Assembly (NCBI GenBank): GCA_030601745.1
Contig: JAUWBI010000029.1
Coordinates: forward strand, 1-38,639
DNA length: 38,639 nucleotides
Direction: 5' to 3'
Source of the DNA: Phycisphaerae bacterium
Lineage (GTDB): Bacteria > Planctomycetota > Phycisphaerae > Sedimentisphaerales > Anaerobacaceae
Shown: positions 35,488 to 38,639 of the stretch, one piece after another
How positions within the stretch are numbered: the stretch's first letter is position 1
How the letters are laid out: the number at the start of each line of letters is the position of its first letter
The notes under the pieces: model-generated
Seen by the model: only the letters and a program-made list of their open reading frames with translations
Told to the model about the DNA's origin: nothing
The model's database searches: none
Position numbers and translations under genes: made by a program

Positions 35488-37947
35488 ATGATGCGAAAAG
35501 GGAAAAAATCCCGAAAATCCCTGGGCAACCAGCATCCGGCTAAATCGCCGGAGCTGTCTAACGGTGTGAAAGCGAGAAAATCAAGAAGAAAAGCGGTCGA
35601 ATGCCTCGGGATTGCTGCGCTATTAGTGCTTTTGTGCAGTTGTGTCAGTTTTGATATCGGCGATTGGCCGAGCAAGTTTGTGTATCCTCATAATGCCCCG
35701 CCAGCTAATTGGTGCGGCTCGATAGGCGCTTTTTGTGCGTATTATTTGCTGTATTATGTTGGGCCGGGGGTGTTTGTCATATTGGCTTCGGCGGTTTGTT
35801 TTCTGGTTGCGAGACTGGCGCATCGGGCCACGGGTCAGCCGGTTTTTCGAGCGATTGGGCTGGTGCTGCTGACTGTGGCGGCTTCGAGCAGCTTTTATTG
35901 CCTCTGGCCTTATCGGGTCTATGATTTTCCGATGGGCTCCGGCGGGGCGCTTGGCGTTGTGGCGGTGGTGTTTTTGCGGAGCCATTTTGCGCTGCTGGGC
36001 ACCTTCATATTGATTGCAGCTACGTGGATTGTGGGGGTTGTTCTGTTAGCGGACAGTGTTATCCTGACGGTGGTGCGCTGTTTTAGTTTTTTGGTCAGAA
36101 AGATGGTTGGTGTGGCGGTGCCGGCGTGGTTCCGCCACAGGCGGACCAAAGGCGGAGAAGTTCTAAGCGAGATATGGCGCAAATTAAGTGCCAGGCAAAA
36201 GCCGGTGCTCGCGGGACATAAGGTTTTGCGCTTCGACGGCACAGGAAGATTAACCGCAGAGGGCGCAAAGACCGCAGAGAGAGGATTAAAATTAAGCTCG
36301 GCGATTTCTGCGGGTTCGGCGGTGAAAGAGGTGCGCAGGCCGGCGCCGTCTTATGTGCCGGTGAGCTATGAGGATTACGCCCTGCCGCCGCTGGAATTGT
36401 TAGCTGAGCCGGAGTACAGTTTTGCAGCGGTGCAGGAGAAGGTTGTCAAGGCAAAGGCGTCTGCTTTGGAGACCCTGCTATCGGAGTTTAGTATCAATGC
36501 ACGTGTGGTGGCGGCTGACACCGGGCCGGTTGTTACAATGTTTGAACTGGAGCTTGCAGCCGGTGTGAAGGTCAGCCAGATTAGTGCGCTTGCAAACGAT
36601 ATGGCTCGTGCACTGGGTGTCGGTGCGGTTCGCGTTGTGGCCCCTTTGCCGGGTAAGCATACGATAGGCATTGAGGTGCCAAACAGCGAGAAAGAAAAAG
36701 TTCGTATGAAGAATATGACGGAGCTGGCCGGCAGCAAACCGCAGAGGATGGAGATACCGCTGTTTTTAGGCAAGGCTTCTTCGGGAGAAGCGCTTATTTC
36801 TGATCTTACCAAGATGCCACACTTGCTTATCGCCGGCACAACCGGCTCGGGCAAAAGTGTCTGTATAAACAGCATCATTACTGGCATCCTGCTCACGAAA
36901 CGGCCGGACGAGGTAAAGGTGATTTTGATTGACCCTAAGATGGTCGAGATGACGGCGTTTAATACTATTCCGCACCTGATGTGTCCGATAGTTACCGAGA
37001 CTCAAACGGCTGTTCAGATACTTGAATGGGCTACGGTGAAAATGGACGAGCGTTACTCGCTTTTAGCGGAGGCAAGGGTAAAGAATGTTGCTGAGTATAA
37101 TAGACTTGGCGCTGAGGAGATCATTAAGCGGTTCAATCCGAGCAGCTCAGAAGAAGAGGCGAAGATTTCGAAGAGACTGGTCTATGTTGTGATAGTAATC
37201 GATGAGCTTGCCGATTTGATGATGACGGCGGCCAAGGAGATAGAAGCTTATATTGTTCGTCTTGCACAGAAGAGCCGAGCGGTTGGTATTCATATTATTC
37301 TGGCTACTCAGCGGCCTCAGGCGACGGTTGTTACCGGCCTGATAAAATCGAATATGCCTACCAGGATTGGTTTCCGTGTTGCGGCGAGGATGGACAGCCG
37401 GATTATCCTTGACCAGAATGGTGCCGAAACGCTGCTCGGCGAAGGTGATATGCTGTTTCTAAAGCCGGGCACGAGCGATCTGGTTCGCGCTCAGGGCACT
37501 TTTGTTGACGAGGCGGAGATAAAGCGGATAGTCAAACATCTTAAGGCCGTTGCTGAGCCGCAATTCCATCCTGAGCTGACTGAGCTCAAGAAGCTGGATA
37601 CGTCTGAGATGACGAGGGACGAGCTTTTCGATGAGGCGGTTCGGATGGTCCTGGAGACACGGCGAGGGAGCGTGTCGCTGCTTCAACGAAGGCTCAATAT
37701 CGGCTATGCCAGAGCTTCACGCATAATTGAGATGATGGCTGCGGCAGGGATACTCGGCGAGTATAAGGGCAGTCAGGCACGGGAAGTTACGATGACGTTG
37801 GAGGAGTATGAGCGCGTCCGTGAGCAGATGGAAGCGGATGCCGAGGCGGGGTATGAAGACCTGGCCGAGACTGAGAAGGCGTCCGCGCCCGCTTATATAA
37901 ACGAGGGGCAACGAGGGTATGTCTCGACTGACAATGGGGAAGACTAA
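35488..37947 (+). CDS. ftsK: DNA translocase FtsK/SpoIIIE
   Basis: An 819-residue ring ATPase that pumps DNA at the division septum and aids chromosome dimer resolution. The N-terminal ~200 residues have four or five membrane helices (IAALLVLLCSCVSF, YVGPGVFVILASAVCFLVA, FALLGTFILIAATWIVGVVLL). The linker is short compared with E. coli. The motor has Walker A GTTGSGKS (residues 450-457) and Walker B VVIVIDELADLM (Asp572-Glu573), with RAVGIHIILATQRPQATVVTG following. The C-terminal gamma winged helix (SLLQRRLNIGYARASRIIEM) would read KOPS-like guide sequences. GGGGA precedes ATG 35488, six bases away; an upstream GTG at 35464 is rejected. Residues about 254-268 (RLTAEGAKTAERG) come from a CCGCAGAG-type repeat. 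Confidence 0.97.
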   Translation: MMRKGKKSRKSLGNQHPAKSPELSNGVKARKSRRKAVECLGIAALLVLLCSCVSFDIGDWPSKFVYPHNAPPANWCGSIGAFCAYYLLYYVGPGVFVILASAVCFLVARLAHRATGQPVFRAIGLVLLTVAASSSFYCLWPYRVYDFPMGSGGALGVVAVVFLRSHFALLGTFILIAATWIVGVVLLADSVILTVVRCFSFLVRKMVGVAVPAWFRHRRTKGGEVLSEIWRKLSARQKPVLAGHKVLRFDGTGRLTAEGAKTAERGLKLSSAISAGSAVKEVRRPAPSYVPVSYEDYALPPLELLAEPEYSFAAVQEKVVKAKASALETLLSEFSINARVVAADTGPVVTMFELELAAGVKVSQISALANDMARALGVGAVRVVAPLPGKHTIGIEVPNSEKEKVRMKNMTELAGSKPQRMEIPLFLGKASSGEALISDLTKMPHLLIAGTTGSGKSVCINSIITGILLTKRPDEVKVILIDPKMVEMTAFNTIPHLMCPIVTETQTAVQILEWATVKMDERYSLLAEARVKNVAEYNRLGAEEIIKRFNPSSSEEEAKISKRLVYVVIVIDELADLMMTAAKEIEAYIVRLAQKSRAVGIHIILATQRPQATVVTGLIKSNMPTRIGFRVAARMDSRIILDQNGAETLLGEGDMLFLKPGTSDLVRAQGTFVDEAEIKRIVKHLKAVAEPQFHPELTELKKLDTSEMTRDELFDEAVRMVLETRRGSVSLLQRRLNIGYARASRIIEMMAAAGILGEYKGSQAREVTMTLEEYERVREQMEADAEAGYEDLAETEKASAPAYINEGQRGYVSTDNGED
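36250..36285. repeat. CCGCAGAGGGCGCAAAG-type repeat inside ftsK
   Basis: TTAACCGCAGAGGGCGCAAA followed by GACCGCAGAGAGAGG resembles the intergenic CCACAGAGGGCACAGAGG-type repeat at 38571-38606 and ACCGCCGAGAACGC...GCCGCAGAGA near 5297-5324. It encodes part of the linker before the motor. Confidence 0.6.
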
Positions 37948-38639
37948 CTCGACGCTCGTAAAAAATGGCCGGCGGCGAGTGATTAACCAATAACCGGTTG
38001 ACAGTTCGCAGCAGCACTTAGCGACAATTATAAACAATAAACGGAGCCAAAGGTACAGAAATTGGCTTTGATTGGGTTTGTTTTTTCGGAGCCTTAAGGC
38101 GGTCTCATTCTCATAATCCTTTGTTAAGACTGAGTTTGCATTCATTTTGGCCTCTGCGAAATTGGCTTTGTTTTGGCTTTGTTTTTTCATAGCTCCTATC
38201 CGCATTTTTCTTCATAATCCTTTGTAAATACACACATTGCATCAATTTTACCCTCTGGCAAATTGGCTTTGTTTGGCTTTGAATTGGGTTTGTTTTTTTG
38301 GACTGCAAACGCATCATTTTTTCTGTAATCCTTTGTTATAAATGAGTATACGTTCATTTGGTCTTTGAGGAAATTGGGTTTGTTTTGCATAATTGACTCA
38401 TAGCCACAAAGCCACTGAGGCACAAAAGAATATAGCCACAGAGAACACTCGTCTCGGCGCAGGCGCGAGCCGTAGCCGGACAGAGAAAACACTCGTCTCG
38501 GCGTAGACGCGAGCCGTAGCCGGAGATTATTCAATAATATTCCACCACAGATTTCACAGATTTCACCGATTTTTTGGGCCACAGAGGGCACAGAGGACAC
38601 AGAGAGATAATCAATAATCATTCACGAGGTCATCCCGAC
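37948..38639. repeat. Repeat-rich end of window
   Basis: No convincing gene. It holds the NKPN-type tandem array (38059-38390), two 36-bp near-identical copies (38445-38480 and 38489-38524, two mismatches, 44-bp period) and a CCACAGAGG/ACACAGAG repeat followed by ATAATCAATAATCATTC (38571-38625). Confidence 0.7.
38059..38390 (-). repeat. Four-unit tandem NKPN-type repeat (period ~100-111 bp)
   Basis: Anchor AAATTGG occurs at 38059, 38159, 38260 and 38371 (spacings 100, 101, 111). Each unit also holds CATAATCCTTTGT or a close variant and TTGTTTTGG/TTGTTTTTT. Read on the minus strand the units translate as QNKPNFLKDQMNVYS-FITKDY, NKANLPEGKID-FTKDYEE and NKANFAEAKMN-VLTKDYEN, in different reading frames. 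A short related array lies at 4755-4889. Confidence 0.75.

Noticed and set aside
36375-36896. Long antisense reading frame inside ftsK
   Set aside because: Shadow of the FtsK motor-domain coding sequence; no recognisable domain.
38059-38390. NKPN tandem array as a CRISPR
   Set aside because: Units are ~100 bp, related along most of their length, with no short conserved repeat and unique uniform spacers, and no cas genes.
38196-38621. Protein-coding gene across the NKPN repeats (minus strand)
   Set aside because: The frame runs through several unrelated repeat types and the repeat units change frame; treated as repeat DNA.

Overview
The window looks like a chromosomal piece of an uncultured planctomycete, probably class Phycisphaerae. 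This is inferred from gene families, not from a marker-gene search. The pointers are a PEP-CTERM surface protein, a pseudopilin with an H-X9-DG signature, a DUF1080 lipoprotein, a UxaE-type tagaturonate epimerase, a large S8 protease with parallel beta-helix repeats, and unusually dense short repeats between and inside genes. There are no rRNA genes and one tRNA.

Layout. 1-4650: small lipoprotein, WYL regulator, pseudopilin, a tyrosine-recombinase remnant beside tRNA-Thr(UGU), then a divergent pair, MEMO1-family protein (-) and purE (+). 4650-5630: repeat-filled DNA without a convincing gene. 5590-8602: four AT-rich plus-strand genes separated by recurring sites and closed by an almost textbook integron attC site (8545-8602). 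I read this as an integron gene-cassette array without an integrase in view (CALIN-like). Its cargo looks defence-flavoured: a TIR/deoxyribosyltransferase-like protein, a small membrane protein, a PD-(D/E)XK-like nuclease and a Ymh/TIGR02391 protein with a HEPN-type R-X4-H motif. 8750-13100: PEP-CTERM protein with a clear terminator, a ParA-like ATPase fused to a glycogen-binding CBM48/AMPK-type domain, and an SGNH hydrolase flanked by two copies of a ~60-bp repeat. 13121-17737: a very large AT-rich acyl-CoA dehydratase activase-type protein.

17740-22519: an AT-rich intergenic region (possible but unproven origin) leads into dnaN - DUF721/dciA-like - gyrB, a replication cluster on the plus strand. 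22567-29913: a SurA-like lipoprotein chaperone (-) and, divergently, a 1786-residue secreted S8 protease. 29914-35250: nested inverted repeats, TPR lipoprotein, terminator, sodium/solute symporter, DUF1080 lipoprotein and UxaE; the last three would fit sugar or sugar-acid uptake and breakdown. 35488-37947: FtsK DNA translocase. 37948-38639: tandem ~100-bp repeats and other dispersed repeats.

Two themes stand out. One is the cassette array. The other is that short palindromic or dispersed repeats have been absorbed in frame into real genes: the pseudopilin leader, GyrB, FtsK, the protease signal region, the TPR lipoprotein and the SurA-like protein. In the pseudopilin the insert is 57 bp, flanked by a 9-bp direct repeat, and lies exactly at the prepilin cleavage site. 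All functional statements come from reading motifs by eye; no searches or folding calculations were run.
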